DNA of 64,000 bases from Syntrophomonas sp. DTU019 (GCA_001512785.1 LFSQ01000057.1:1-64000); one strand, 5' to 3'. Positions 54,192 through 63,820 are shown, counted from the stretch's first letter. The notes: a model not told the origin generated them from the letters alone. Translations and numbers: made by a program.

Positions 54192-54693
54192 GTTTGGGAA
54201 GCGTCAGACTGAAAAGTTTTTTGACCCAAGCGGGAAAAGCAATGAGGAAAAAATTACCGTAAACGCCAAATCGCCGCTCATTTCCCCCAGAAGTGGGGAA
54301 GCTGAAATCTCAAGGAATTCGCCGGCAATGGTGGTAGACCTTTGATTACAGCCTCTTCTCAGCGAATGAAGGGTGTCGAATCCCGGCTGTGGTTTACAAT
54401 TTAGGCTACAAGCCGGGCGTAAAAAGTTTCTATCGCCGAAATATCCCATATTTCATATACATGACTGGGACAATAGATGGGAAATATACCTTTATCTATC
54501 AGGAAAATAGTCCTAATATTATCAGGTCTTTAGCACGAATTTTGTAAAAAAAAGGGATTGGCTGACAGACTGAAAGCAACAAAAAGCCCGGTATATCGGG
54601 ATTTTGCCCTCTATAGTAACTCAAGCCGACAGGAACCTACCTTTGTTCCAATGTTCACAAAGAAGGGGAACCATTTCCCAACATAGAATAAAA
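54192..54693. other. Unassigned 0.5 kb region before the dcw cluster
   Basis: No gene was accepted here. The left half (about 54270-54430) is relatively G+C-rich, with a small hairpin (TTCCCC at 54282-54287 with GGGGAA at 54295-54300), and has an 81-codon minus-strand frame without a convincing ribosome-binding site. The right half is A+T-rich and must hold the mraZ promoter, which I could not place. A short CCCG/CGGG hairpin flanked by A- and T-runs lies at about 54582-54605. It could contain a decayed repeat or an unknown structured RNA. Confidence 0.5.
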
Positions 54694-54723
54694 AAGTGGT
54701 ATGAAGTGGTTTAAAGTGGTTTG
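54694..54723 (+). promoter_or_regulatory. MraZ operator: three AAGTGG repeats, 10-bp period
   Basis: The word AAGTGGT occurs three times at exact 10-bp steps (GTGG at 54697, 54707 and 54717), putting each on the same face of the helix. MraZ is known to bind three or four tandem repeats with 10-bp spacing (TGGG-type in E. coli, AAAGTG-type in mycoplasmas) just before its own gene. The array is 37 bp upstream of the mraZ ATG, so autoregulation of the whole dcw cluster is expected. Confidence 0.85.
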
Positions 54724-54759
54724 TTATCCCACACGATAATAATTCCAGGGGCGAACAGG

Positions 54760-55182
54760 ATGTTTTTGGGCCAATACCAGCATTCATTGGACAGCAAAGG
54801 CAGGATCACCATACCGTCCAAGTTCAGAGAAGAACTGGGTGATACCTTTGTATGCACACAGGGATTGGACAATTGCATCTTTGTATACTCTTTGAGCGAA
54901 TGGCAGCGTTTAGCTGACAAACTGCGGGAACTCCCCTTTACCAGCGGGGATGTGCGCTCCTTTGAACGATTTTTCTTTTCTGGGGCAGCCGAACTGGAAA
55001 CGGATAAAAATGGCCGGGCTGTCCTGCCGGCACACCTGCGGGAGTATGCCGGAATAGACAAAGAGCTCTTGATCGTAGGGGTAGGCCGTAGGGTTGAGAT
55101 ATGGTCGCCGCAAAACTGGGCACGCTATAATCAAGCCACTGCCAGCACAGTGGCAAGAATCGCTGACGGGCTGGGCATTTAG
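54760..55182 (+). CDS. mraZ: Transcriptional regulator MraZ
   Basis: MraZ is a DNA-binding protein with two AbrB-like (SpoVT-AbrB) repeats that controls the division/cell-wall cluster. The 140-residue protein starts MFLGQYQHSLDSKGRITIPSKFRE and has the second repeat ELETDKNGRAVLPAHLREYAGI, each with the DxxGR signature. The frame opens at a TTG at 54721, but this would begin inside the operator; the ATG at 54760 follows AGGGGCGAACAGG. rsmH follows 8 bp later. Confidence 0.97.
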   Translation: MFLGQYQHSLDSKGRITIPSKFREELGDTFVCTQGLDNCIFVYSLSEWQRLADKLRELPFTSGDVRSFERFFFSGAAELETDKNGRAVLPAHLREYAGIDKELLIVGVGRRVEIWSPQNWARYNQATASTVARIADGLGI

Positions 55183-55190
55183 GAGTGAAA

Positions 55191-56120
55191 ATGGTGCATA
55201 TACCGGTTTTGCGGGACGAGGTCATCAAATACTGGCTGGGTGACCCCCACGGTTTTTATATTGATTGTACCCTGGGTGGAGGTGGCCACCTGCGGGAATT
55301 GCTCCCCCACCTCAAGGCCGATGCCAGGGTTTTAGGCATCGACAAAGACGGTGAGGTACTGCGGGAAACCGCCCGTACCCTGGCTCATCCAGGACTGCGC
55401 CTGGTGCACGGTGATTTTAAGGATCTGGATCAATTCCTGGATGAGGATGAAAACGGACAGGCTGAGGGGATTTTGATGGACCTGGGGGTGTCTTCCTTTC
55501 AGTTGGATGAAGGGGAGCGCGGGTTCAGTTACCATGCCGAGGCTGAGCTGGACATGAGAATGGACCGCGAGCAGCCCATTAGGGCTGCGGACCTGGTAAA
55601 TCAGCTGCCCCAGGAAGAACTCAGCCGCATCATATTTGCTTACGGCGAGGAGCGATTTGCCCGGCAGATCGCCCGGGCTATCGCAAAAAAACGCCAGGAG
55701 GGTTTGATTTCCACCACTGCGGAGTTAGCTGCCATCATCAAGGAGGCCATACCGGCCCGCTACCGGCGCGACAAGCACCCTGCGCGCCGGACCTTTCAGG
55801 CCTTGAGGATTGCGGTCAACAATGAATTGGATTCCCTTGAGGCAGGCCTGCCCAAAGCGGTGGAAGCGTTAAAACCCGGAGGCCGATTGTTGATCATCAC
55901 CTTTCATTCTCTGGAAGATCGAATAGTTAAAAGGTTTTATGCGGAGCAGGCCAGGACCTGTGTTTGTCCGCCCCGGCAGCCGGTTTGCAACTGTAATTGC
56001 CGGCCCAGCCTGGAGATAGTGACAAAGAAGGCCATTGTGCCCGGAAAGGCCGAGTTAGCTGTCAACCCTCGGGCTCGCAGCGCTAAGCTGCGGGTAGCCA
56101 GGAAGATAGCAGTTCTATGA
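55191..56120 (+). CDS. rsmH: 16S rRNA (cytosine1402-N4)-methyltransferase
   Basis: RsmH (MraW) methylates C1402 of 16S rRNA. The 309-residue protein begins MVHIPVLRDEVIKYW and shows YIDCTLGGGGHLRELL (SAM site), GILMDLGVSSFQLDEGERGFSY and DKHPARRTFQALRIAVNNEL, then LITFHSLEDRIVKRF, all diagnostic. A GTG two codons upstream is also in frame, but the ATG at 55191 is better spaced from AGGAG. The stop overlaps the ftsL start (ATGA). Confidence 0.97.
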   Translation: MVHIPVLRDEVIKYWLGDPHGFYIDCTLGGGGHLRELLPHLKADARVLGIDKDGEVLRETARTLAHPGLRLVHGDFKDLDQFLDEDENGQAEGILMDLGVSSFQLDEGERGFSYHAEAELDMRMDREQPIRAADLVNQLPQEELSRIIFAYGEERFARQIARAIAKKRQEGLISTTAELAAIIKEAIPARYRRDKHPARRTFQALRIAVNNELDSLEAGLPKAVEALKPGGRLLIITFHSLEDRIVKRFYAEQARTCVCPPRQPVCNCNCRPSLEIVTKKAIVPGKAELAVNPRARSAKLRVARKIAVL

Positions 56121-56620
56121 AACAGGGGGAAAGAATAAGCATGGTACAGGTGGGCTATCAATATGCCAAGCAATGGGAAATGGCAGAACCTCAACCAGTC
56201 TCCCGGACCCGGCGGGTAAAAAAGGTTTACCGTAAGGTATCGGTGGGAAAAGTATTGGTAAAGCTTGGTTTATGCGCATTTGTGTATGGATTGGTTCTGG
56301 TGTTTTTGTGCTTGCAGGCTGCCACTCTTGGGTACCAGATTGTACAGCTGGAAGAAGATATCCGTCAACTGGAGGCATCCAATCAGCGTCTGCAATATGA
56401 GATAGAAAAACAGGTATCTTTGGACTATGTGGAAAATTATGCATTGACCCATTTGGGCATGTATAAACCGGAAGAACACATCAAGGTGGCCAGTGTCAGT
56501 GCGGAGAAGTCCGGCACTGCTGCTGAAGCTCCTGCTCCAGTCGTCGTAAGCAGCAACGAGGAAAAAACCCTGCATAAAATATATGCCAGTCTGGTACAGC
56601 TCGCAGAGCACAATCATTAA
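56117..56620 (+). CDS. ftsL: Cell division protein FtsL
   Basis: A 167-residue bitopic membrane protein: a basic cytoplasmic N-terminus of about 50 residues, one transmembrane helix (LVKLGLCAFVYGLVLVFLCL), then an extracytoplasmic leucine-zipper coiled coil (LGYQIVQLEEDIRQLEASNQRLQYEIEKQ). That layout and its place between rsmH and the PBP gene identify FtsL, which recruits and activates the septal FtsW-PBP synthase with DivIC. The sequence itself is poorly conserved, as is usual. The C-terminal 50 residues are Ala/Ser/Pro-rich and longer than in most FtsL proteins. Confidence 0.9.
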   Translation: MKQGERISMVQVGYQYAKQWEMAEPQPVSRTRRVKKVYRKVSVGKVLVKLGLCAFVYGLVLVFLCLQAATLGYQIVQLEEDIRQLEASNQRLQYEIEKQVSLDYVENYALTHLGMYKPEEHIKVASVSAEKSGTAAEAPAPVVVSSNEEKTLHKIYASLVQLAEHNH

Positions 56621-56648
56621 ATAATCATAAAAAACGAGGTAGGCCAAA

Positions 56649-58769
56649 ATGCAAAGTACCAGTCGTCTGCTGGTCAGAAAGCGTATTGCCACGCTTTTTT
56701 TGCTATTTACCCTGGGCTTTTTTATCCTGGGGGGCAGGATGTTTTGGGTACAGTTCGTTCGCGGGGCCGAGCTGTCCGAGAAGGCAGCTCAGAATCGAAC
56801 CCGTGATGTCCCGGTGGAATCCAAACGGGGCATTATCTATGACCGTAATGGCCATGATTTGGCTATATCGGTCAGTGCAGACTCAGTTTATGCCATTCCC
56901 GCCGAGGTATTGGCCAGCAAGAAAGAACAGGAAATAGCGCAAAAGCTGGCTGCAGTCCTGGGTATGGATGAAAGCAGGGTCTATGACCGCATAACCAGGC
57001 AAAGTTCATTCGAGTGGATCAAGCGTCAGATTGAACCCGAGCTTTCCCAGCAGATCAGGGAACTGGATCTGCCCGGGATCGGGCTCACCGAAGAAAGCCG
57101 CCGCTACTACCCCAAAGGCTCACTGGCAGCGCACGTTTTGGGAATATCCGGAGTAGACAATACCGGCCTGGAAGGTATCGATTATTACTACAACGATTTG
57201 GTCGGGGGACAAAAGGGGCGTATAGTAATTGAGCATGACGCTGCCAACCGCCCTATTCCTGAAGCCACTCACCACTATGTCCCGCCGGTGGATGGTGCCA
57301 ATCTGATCCTGACCATTGATGAAACCATTCAATATATTGCCGAGCGGGAACTTGACAAAGTGTTTAAAGAAAGGCAGGCCAAGGCTGCTACGGTTATCGT
57401 CATGGATCCCCATACCGGGGAAATACTGGCCATGGCCAATCGCCCCACTTTTGATCCCAATAATTACGGCGACTACCCGGACAGCAACCGCCGCAACTGG
57501 GCCATCAGCAATGCTTATGAACCCGGCTCAACGATGAAAATCACCACCGCTGCCATGGCATTGCAGGAAGGCATAGTGAATGAAAACACCCCGTTTATAT
57601 GTTCGGGATCTATCAAAGTGGGCAAAGAAACCATTGGGTGTACCAACCGCAGAGCCCATGGCCAGCAAACCTTTGCCCAAATCGTTGAAAACTCCTGCAA
57701 CGTTTCTTTCGTGCAGGTAGGGTTAACCTTGGGTATGGAAAAGTACTATCAATATTTAAATGCTTTTGGTTTTGGTCAGCCCACCGGCATTGACCTGCCG
57801 GGGGAAGCAGCGGGAATACTGGTTCCGCAGGGGCGTGCCAAACAGATCGACCTGGCCACCATGTCCATGGGGCAGGCCAATGCCGTCACCCCGCTGCAGC
57901 TCTGTAATGCGGTTGCCGCCGTAGCTAACGGGGGAAAATTGATGAAGCCCTATCTGGTCAAAAAGGTAGTCGACCAGAGCGGTAATGTACTGCAGGAAAA
58001 CCAGCCCACCATAGTGCGCCAGGTTATATCTGAAGAAACCGCCTACCGTTTATCCATGATCCTGGAAGGGGAGGTTATTAACGGTACCGGGAAAAATGCC
58101 TATATTGAAGGCTATCGGGTCGGCGGCAAAACCGGCACCGCGCAAAAAATAGCGCCAGGGGGCGGATATCTCCCCAATGAGTATATAGCCTCATTTATCG
58201 GCTATGCCCCGGTGCATAAACCGCGCCTGCTGTGTATTGTAGCCGTTGATGCCCCCCAGGGTTATCCTTATTACGGGGGCTGGGTGGCAGCGCCGGTGTT
58301 TAAGAATATCATGCAGGATGCCCTGCGCTATCTGGAAGAGCCTTTGTATAAAGATGACAGTGCGGAGCAAACCCTACCAGCAGAGGAAATGGTAGTGGTT
58401 CCAGATGTAGTCAACCTGCCTCTGGAAGAGGCTGCTGCCCTGGTCAGATCCCGCGGCCTGCAGGTTAAGGTGAATGGCAGCGGCAATGTGGTGTGGCAGC
58501 AGACCCCCAAGGCCAACACCAGGCTTAAACCGGGTCAGCAGGTGATAATCGACCTTTCGCAGGTGGATAAGACCAGTCACGGGGGGCCGGTCACAGTACC
58601 GGACCTGCAGGGCAAGTCTATGCGAGAAGTGGCTAAAATCCTGGCAGATCTGGGTTTACATCTGATGCCGGAAGGCTATGGCCTGGCCTATCAGCAAAGC
58701 CCTGAGCCTGGCAAGGTCATTACCGGGGGCTCTACGGTCACAGTCAAATTCCAGCCCATAGGCGAATGA
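56649..58769 (+). CDS. Class B penicillin-binding protein with two PASTA domains (FtsI/SpoVD type)
   Basis: A peptidoglycan transpeptidase of 706 residues. It has an N-terminal membrane anchor (ATLFLLFTLGFFILGGRMFWVQFV), a PBP dimerisation domain (about 50-220), then the transpeptidase with SxxK in EPGSTMKI (Ser nucleophile), SCN, and KTG in GGKTGTAQK. Two PASTA domains end the protein (VVVPDVVNLPLEEAA and VTVPDLQGKSMREVA). Bacillus has two consecutive genes here (pbpB and spoVD); this organism has one, so it may serve both vegetative septation and spore cortex formation. PASTA-bearing architecture alone does not decide between FtsI and SpoVD. Confidence 0.93.
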   Translation: MQSTSRLLVRKRIATLFLLFTLGFFILGGRMFWVQFVRGAELSEKAAQNRTRDVPVESKRGIIYDRNGHDLAISVSADSVYAIPAEVLASKKEQEIAQKLAAVLGMDESRVYDRITRQSSFEWIKRQIEPELSQQIRELDLPGIGLTEESRRYYPKGSLAAHVLGISGVDNTGLEGIDYYYNDLVGGQKGRIVIEHDAANRPIPEATHHYVPPVDGANLILTIDETIQYIAERELDKVFKERQAKAATVIVMDPHTGEILAMANRPTFDPNNYGDYPDSNRRNWAISNAYEPGSTMKITTAAMALQEGIVNENTPFICSGSIKVGKETIGCTNRRAHGQQTFAQIVENSCNVSFVQVGLTLGMEKYYQYLNAFGFGQPTGIDLPGEAAGILVPQGRAKQIDLATMSMGQANAVTPLQLCNAVAAVANGGKLMKPYLVKKVVDQSGNVLQENQPTIVRQVISEETAYRLSMILEGEVINGTGKNAYIEGYRVGGKTGTAQKIAPGGGYLPNEYIASFIGYAPVHKPRLLCIVAVDAPQGYPYYGGWVAAPVFKNIMQDALRYLEEPLYKDDSAEQTLPAEEMVVVPDVVNLPLEEAAALVRSRGLQVKVNGSGNVVWQQTPKANTRLKPGQQVIIDLSQVDKTSHGGPVTVPDLQGKSMREVAKILADLGLHLMPEGYGLAYQQSPEPGKVITGGSTVTVKFQPIGE

Positions 58770-58827
58770 TGTGGCAGGTCATATGAAGCGGCATTATAAT
58801 TATGCCTGACATTGTGAGGTAACGCTG

Positions 58828-60303
58828 ATGAAACTGTCCGATCTTCTCGAGGGAAGCGACGTTCAATCCCAATCCATGCAAAGCAATCCGGAGATTACAC
58901 AAATTGCCTATGATTCCAGAAAGGTTCTACCCGGAGCCTTGTTCGTCGCTATTAAGGGTATTAATACCGATGGGCATTTGTATATTGCATCTGCTATTCA
59001 AGCCGGTGCGGTGGCGGTCGTAGCCGAAAGAGCCGTGCCGGGGGTGCCGGCAGCTTTCCCCTATATAGTGGTGAATGACAGCCGGGCTATGCTGGCCGTT
59101 CTGGCGGCGCGTTTTTATCACTACCCCAGCCATGATATAAAAGTGATCGGTGTTACCGGAACCAATGGCAAGACTACAACCACCCATTTGATCCAGGCCA
59201 TTCATCAAGAAGCAGGCTGGCCAACTGCGATTATGGGGACCTTATATGCCCGCCTGGGAGATCTGCAGGTAGATTCAGGCCATACCACCCCTGAAGCGGT
59301 GGAAATAGAGTCTTTCATGGATAAGTGCCGCCAACAAGGGGCCGAATATTTGGTAATGGAGGTTTCCTCACATGCCCTGGCTTTAAACCGCGTGGATCAA
59401 ATCCGTTTTGTAGCCGCTGTGTTCACCAATCTGAGCCAGGATCACCTGGATTTTCATGAGAATATGCAAAACTACCTGCAAAGCAAGTTAAAACTGTTCC
59501 ACAACATCCCGGAAGAAGAGCATAGCTTTTGTTGCGTAAATTATGATGACCCCTTTGCGGACCAGTTTATCAAAGCTGCCAAAAGCAGGCTTTATACTTA
59601 CGGGCTTCAGCCCGGGGCCGGGGTGCGGGCTGAAAATGTGGATATCAGTTTATCCGGCACCTGCTTTACGGTGGTTTTTGATAAGCTGCGCTTTGAGGTC
59701 GAAATGCGGCTCATCGGCATGTTCAGCGTGTATAATGCCCTGGCTGCCATAACCGTAGCCCTGGCTGAAGGTATCGACCCCGAAATCATAAAGCAGGCCT
59801 TGCTCAAGGTGGAAGGCATACCAGGCCGATTTGAGGAGGTATTCTCTTCTCATGATTTTACGGTAGTGGTAGACTATGCCCATACCCCTGATGGTTTGGA
59901 GAATATTTTGCGCACTGCGCGAGAACTGGCAGGAAGCCGGCTGATAACTGTTTTTGGGTGCGGCGGGGATCGCGACCGCAGCAAAAGGCCTTTGATGGGG
60001 GAAATCGCAGCGCGGTATAGCGATTTCTGCGTAGTTACCTCGGATAACCCGCGCAGCGAGGAACCGGAGGCCATCATCGCTGATATTATACCGGGAATGG
60101 AAAAAGTTACTCATTCCAGGTATGCTATTATAGTGGACCGTGCAGAAGCCATCAAACATGCTTTAAATCTGGCTCGCCCTGGCGATCTGGTAATAATTGC
60201 CGGCAAAGGACATGAGACCTACCAGTTGGTTAAAGGCCGGAAGCTGGATTTTGATGACCGCAAGGTAGCCAAAAAGATACTTGACGAACTGAACCGAGCA
60301 TAA
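58828..60303 (+). CDS. murE: UDP-MurNAc-tripeptide synthetase
   Basis: MurE adds the third amino acid to UDP-MurNAc-L-Ala-D-Glu. The 491-residue Mur ligase has the P-loop VIGVTGTNGKTTTTHLIQ, the central HTTPEAVEIESFM and the C-terminal DNPRSEEPEAII; the DNPR motif indicates meso-diaminopimelate as substrate, as usual in Gram-positive spore formers. The start ATG is at 58828. mraY follows after 19 bp, with no murF between them, which is unusual: murF commonly follows murE. Confidence 0.97.
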   Translation: MKLSDLLEGSDVQSQSMQSNPEITQIAYDSRKVLPGALFVAIKGINTDGHLYIASAIQAGAVAVVAERAVPGVPAAFPYIVVNDSRAMLAVLAARFYHYPSHDIKVIGVTGTNGKTTTTHLIQAIHQEAGWPTAIMGTLYARLGDLQVDSGHTTPEAVEIESFMDKCRQQGAEYLVMEVSSHALALNRVDQIRFVAAVFTNLSQDHLDFHENMQNYLQSKLKLFHNIPEEEHSFCCVNYDDPFADQFIKAAKSRLYTYGLQPGAGVRAENVDISLSGTCFTVVFDKLRFEVEMRLIGMFSVYNALAAITVALAEGIDPEIIKQALLKVEGIPGRFEEVFSSHDFTVVVDYAHTPDGLENILRTARELAGSRLITVFGCGGDRDRSKRPLMGEIAARYSDFCVVTSDNPRSEEPEAIIADIIPGMEKVTHSRYAIIVDRAEAIKHALNLARPGDLVIIAGKGHETYQLVKGRKLDFDDRKVAKKILDELNRA

Positions 60304-60322
60304 TATCGATGCAGGAGACGTG

Positions 60323-61300
60323 ATGATGGAAGCTATTTGGTACAGTATTCTGGCGGCGGCCATAGCATTCATAGTTACCGCACTTATGGGGCCATTGATA
60401 ATACCGCTGCTAACCCGCCTGAAATTTGGCCAGAATATTCGCGATGACGGGCCCAAGCGGCATATGGCCAAGGCTGGCACCCCTACCATGGGCGGTGTAA
60501 TGATAATCACCGGGGTGATGGTGGCTACCTTCATTACCGCCGGTTCAGGAATTGAAGCCCTCACTGCAGTTTTGGTGATGATAGCTTTAGCGGCTATCGG
60601 CTTCTGGGATGACTATATCAAGGTAGTGCTCAAACGCTCCCTGGGTTTGCGCGCCCGGGAGAAACTGGGCCTGCAGCTTCTGATTGGGCTTTTATATGGG
60701 CTGTTTCTGATCTGCTATTTTAATCGCGGCACCGATATTCTGATACCTTTTACCGATAATTATGTGGATTTAGGTGCAGCTTATGTGTTATTTTTGATTG
60801 TGGTCCTGGTAGGCTCCTCCAATGCGGTCAACCTCACTGACGGCCTGGATGGCCTGGCAGCCGGGGTGACGGTCTTCGTGGCCATAGCTTACATAATAGT
60901 GGCCAGGCTGACCGGCCACCATGAGATTATGACTTTTTCCGCTGCTCTGGCCGGGGCCTGTCTGGGCTTCTTGATCTACAATCATCATCCTGCCCGGGTA
61001 TTTATGGGCGACACCGGCTCAATGGCCCTGGGCGGAGCGGTAGCCGCCATGGCGGCTTTGACCAAAACCGAATTGGTCTTGATCCTGATAGGTGGGGTCT
61101 ATGTGTTAGAGACCATGAGTGTGGCTTTGCAGGTAATCTCCTATCAGACTACCCGCAAGCGCCTGTTTCTAATGGCCCCACTGCACCACCATTTTGAATT
61201 GAAGGGCTGGCCTGAACCAAAGGTGGTCAGGTTTTTCTGGCTGTTGGCCTTTTGTGGTGCACTAATCGGTGTGATCAGTTTGTGGCCGTCAAGCTTGTAA
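60323..61300 (+). CDS. mraY: Phospho-N-acetylmuramoyl-pentapeptide-transferase
   Basis: MraY transfers phospho-MurNAc-pentapeptide to undecaprenyl phosphate, making lipid I in the membrane. The 325-residue protein has about ten hydrophobic helices and the signatures KRHMAKAGTPTMGGVM, WDDYIKV, NLTDGLDGLA (catalytic Asp), FMGDTGSMALGG and LMAPLHHHFELKGW. GGAGACGTG precedes ATG-ATG; the first ATG is taken as the start, with GTG at 60320 and ATG at 60326 as close alternatives. Confidence 0.97.
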   Translation: MMEAIWYSILAAAIAFIVTALMGPLIIPLLTRLKFGQNIRDDGPKRHMAKAGTPTMGGVMIITGVMVATFITAGSGIEALTAVLVMIALAAIGFWDDYIKVVLKRSLGLRAREKLGLQLLIGLLYGLFLICYFNRGTDILIPFTDNYVDLGAAYVLFLIVVLVGSSNAVNLTDGLDGLAAGVTVFVAIAYIIVARLTGHHEIMTFSAALAGACLGFLIYNHHPARVFMGDTGSMALGGAVAAMAALTKTELVLILIGGVYVLETMSVALQVISYQTTRKRLFLMAPLHHHFELKGWPEPKVVRFFWLLAFCGALIGVISLWPSSL

Positions 61301-61323
61301 TCATGAATGGAGTGTGAAATAGA

Positions 61324-62679
61324 TTGGAGCTGGCAGATAAGCGGGTTCTGGTGGTGGGATTGGGCAAAAGCGGGCAGGCCGCTGCCCTGGCCCTGACCCG
61401 GCATGGTGCCTCAGTCGAGATATGTGACATTAAACCCCTGGACAGTTTAGATTATGCTTTGGTTGATGAGCTGTTAAAACAAGGGGTGAAAATACATGCC
61501 GGAGGATACCCGCAGATAGAGCCGGTGCGCTATGATATGCTGGTAGCCAGTCCGGGCATATCACTGGAGATTGAGCCCTTTCGCCAGGCATTTATGCACA
61601 GCATACCGGTTATCGGTGAGGTTGAGCTGGCCTATCAGATAAAAAGTCCCCTGGTTAGTGTGCTGGCAGTTACCGGCACCAACGGTAAAACCACCACCAC
61701 GGCCTTGCTGGAATACATACTTCAGGCAGACGGGCGGCCGGCTGCCGCTGGTGGCAATATCGGCACCCCTTTGACCCGGCTGGTTGAAGATATGCCTGCA
61801 GGGGTTATCGTGGTGGAAATGTCCAGCTTTCAGCTGGAGACCATCCGTGAGTTCCATCCCCTGGTGAGCGGCATGCTCAATATTACTCCCGACCATCTGG
61901 ACAGGCATAAGAGCATGCCGGCCTACATGGCCGCTAAAGCCCGTATATTCGAAAACCAGGATTCCACTGATTATGCCCTTATTAATTATGATGATGAGCT
62001 GGTGCGGCAATTGGCTGCCAACTGCCCGGCTAAGGTATGGTTTTTTTCGCAAAAACAGCCGCTCCAGCAGGGGGTTTTTCTGGCTGACGGCGAGATCGTC
62101 ATCGCTCATCAGGGCAGGATTCACCCCATATGTAAACAGAATGAGGTATTGTTGCGCGGCAGACATAATATGGAAAATGCCCTGTGCGCAGCAGGTATGG
62201 CCTTTTGCTATGGGGTTAGGCCTGAAGTGATCGGCTCTGCCCTCAAGACCTTTCCCGGGGTAAGGCACCGTATGGAAGAAGCGGCCAATATCGATGGTGT
62301 CCTGTACATAAACGATTCCAAAGCCACCAACCCGGATTCGGTGATCAAAGCCCTGGAAGCCTTTGATCAGCCTATCATACTCATCGCCGGGGGGCGCAAC
62401 AAAGGCAGCCGCTTTGAACAGCTGGCCTCAGTGATCAAAAAGAAGGTGAAAGCCTTGATCCTGCTGGGAGAAGCCCGCCAGGAGATCCGGCAGGCAGTCA
62501 TGGATGTTGATTTCCAGAATATATATGAGGTAGACACTTTGGTGGCAGCAGTCAAGCAGGCCCGGCAAATGGCCCGGAGCGGGGATGTAGTCTTGCTCTC
62601 TCCGGCCTGTGCCAGCTGGGATATGTTCCAGAACTATGAACAGCGGGGAGATATCTTCTGCAGCCTGGTGAAACACTAA
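61324..62679 (+). CDS. murD: UDP-MurNAc-L-Ala-D-Glu ligase
   Basis: MurD adds D-glutamate to UDP-MurNAc-L-alanine. The 451-residue Mur ligase starts with a Rossmann domain (KRVLVVGLGKSGQAAALALTRHGA), then has the P-loop AVTGTNGKTTTTALLEYIL, NITPDHLDRHKSMPAYMAAK and the C-terminal NDSKATNPDSVIKAL. The TTG start at 61324 is preceded by TGGAGTG. It follows mraY by 23 bp in the operon. Confidence 0.97.
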   Translation: MELADKRVLVVGLGKSGQAAALALTRHGASVEICDIKPLDSLDYALVDELLKQGVKIHAGGYPQIEPVRYDMLVASPGISLEIEPFRQAFMHSIPVIGEVELAYQIKSPLVSVLAVTGTNGKTTTTALLEYILQADGRPAAAGGNIGTPLTRLVEDMPAGVIVVEMSSFQLETIREFHPLVSGMLNITPDHLDRHKSMPAYMAAKARIFENQDSTDYALINYDDELVRQLAANCPAKVWFFSQKQPLQQGVFLADGEIVIAHQGRIHPICKQNEVLLRGRHNMENALCAAGMAFCYGVRPEVIGSALKTFPGVRHRMEEAANIDGVLYINDSKATNPDSVIKALEAFDQPIILIAGGRNKGSRFEQLASVIKKKVKALILLGEARQEIRQAVMDVDFQNIYEVDTLVAAVKQARQMARSGDVVLLSPACASWDMFQNYEQRGDIFCSLVKH

Positions 62680-62716
62680 TGGCTGGATTTTAAGTGCATT
62701 TGCGGGAGGCAGACCT

Positions 62717-63820
62717 TTGCGATTAAAAAAAGGACCACCTGATTTGATACTGTTTTTAACCGCACTTACCCTGTTAGGCATTGGACTGATAATGGTGTTC
62801 AGCTCCAGTGCAGTTACTGCCAGTGTCCGCTACGGTGATGCTTATTATTTTTTTAAACGCCAGGTTCTCTGGTCCATAATCGGCATTGGCGCGCTTTTGA
62901 TCACCATGAAAATCAATTATCAGAAGTTGAAAAGCCTGGCTTTGCCCGCCATGATCATCGCTTTAGTGTGTTTGATTTTAGTGGTCACGCCGCTGGGGAT
63001 AGAAGTCAATAGCTCTAACCGCTGGTTGGGCATTGGCAGCGCCAGGCTGTTTGCCCCTTCGGAACTGGCCAAACTGGCTGTGGTTATGTTTCTGGCCCGC
63101 ACCATGGAAGTCAATATAGACAGGATGAAAGACTTTGTCAAAGGCGTTTTGCCTTATCTGACCATAATAGCAGTGGTTTGTGGGCTGATCATGTTGCAGC
63201 CCGACCTGGGCACCGCATTTGTGGTAGCCGCAACCATATTTTTCATGATGATGGCGGCTGGTGCACGCGCCAGCCATCTGATCGCTATAGCAGCGGCCGG
63301 TGCGGCTGCGGTTGTTGCAGCCATCGTAGTCGCTCCTTATCGCATGGCGCGCCTTACCGCGTTCCTTAATCCCTGGAAGTATGCTAACGAGGAAGGCTTT
63401 CAGACCATACAATCCCTTTATGCCCTGGGCTCAGGAGGCTTATTCGGCTTGGGCCTGGGCCGCAGCCGGCAGAAGTTCTTTTACTTGCCGGAGCAGCACA
63501 CCGACTTCATTTTTGCCATACTGGGCGAAGAACTGGGCTTTTTGGGAGCTATAGTGGTTATCGCCCTGTTTTTGTTGTTCGCCTGGCGCGGTTTTAAGAT
63601 AGCCATAAATGCCCCCGACAATTTTGGCAGCCTGTTAGCGGCCGGGATCACCGTTTTAATAACCTTTCAAGCCGCAATCAACATAGGGGTAGTGTGCGGA
63701 GTATTGCCGGTTACAGGCATTACCCTGCCGTTTATCAGCCACGGGGGGTCGTCTTTGTTGTTTACCCTGATCGGGGTAGGTTTGTTGCTGAATATATCCC
63801 GCTACAGCATGAATCGCTGA
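62717..63820 (+). CDS. ftsW: SEDS peptidoglycan polymerase FtsW/SpoVE
   Basis: A 367-residue SEDS-family lipid II polymerase with ten predicted membrane helices. Family words are [20 protein letters not shown] near the start, [49 protein letters not shown] and [10 protein letters not shown] near the C-terminus. Together with the class B PBP encoded upstream it forms the septal or cortex synthase. SpoVE is the sporulation name for the copy in this position in Bacillus; sequence alone does not separate the two. TTG is the start, with GGGAGGCAGA ahead of it. Confidence 0.94.
   Translation: MRLKKGPPDLILFLTALTLLGIGLIMVFSSSAVTASVRYGDAYYFFKRQVLWSIIGIGALLITMKINYQKLKSLALPAMIIALVCLILVVTPLGIEVNSSNRWLGIGSARLFAPSELAKLAVVMFLARTMEVNIDRMKDFVKGVLPYLTIIAVVCGLIMLQPDLGTAFVVAATIFFMMMAAGARASHLIAIAAAGAAAVVAAIVVAPYRMARLTAFLNPWKYANEEGFQTIQSLYALGSGGLFGLGLGRSRQKFFYLPEQHTDFIFAILGEELGFLGAIVVIALFLLFAWRGFKIAINAPDNFGSLLAAGITVLITFQAAINIGVVCGVLPVTGITLPFISHGGSSLLFTLIGVGLLLNISRYSMNR

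Noticed and set aside
54204-54449. 81-codon minus-strand frame before mraZ
   Set aside because: No clear ribosome-binding site, no recognised domain, and it ends inside the terminator-flanked gap; kept only as part of an unexplained region.
54694-54723. Short tandem repeats as a CRISPR-like array
   Set aside because: The 10-bp period and position before mraZ fit a MraZ operator; there are no spacers or cas genes.
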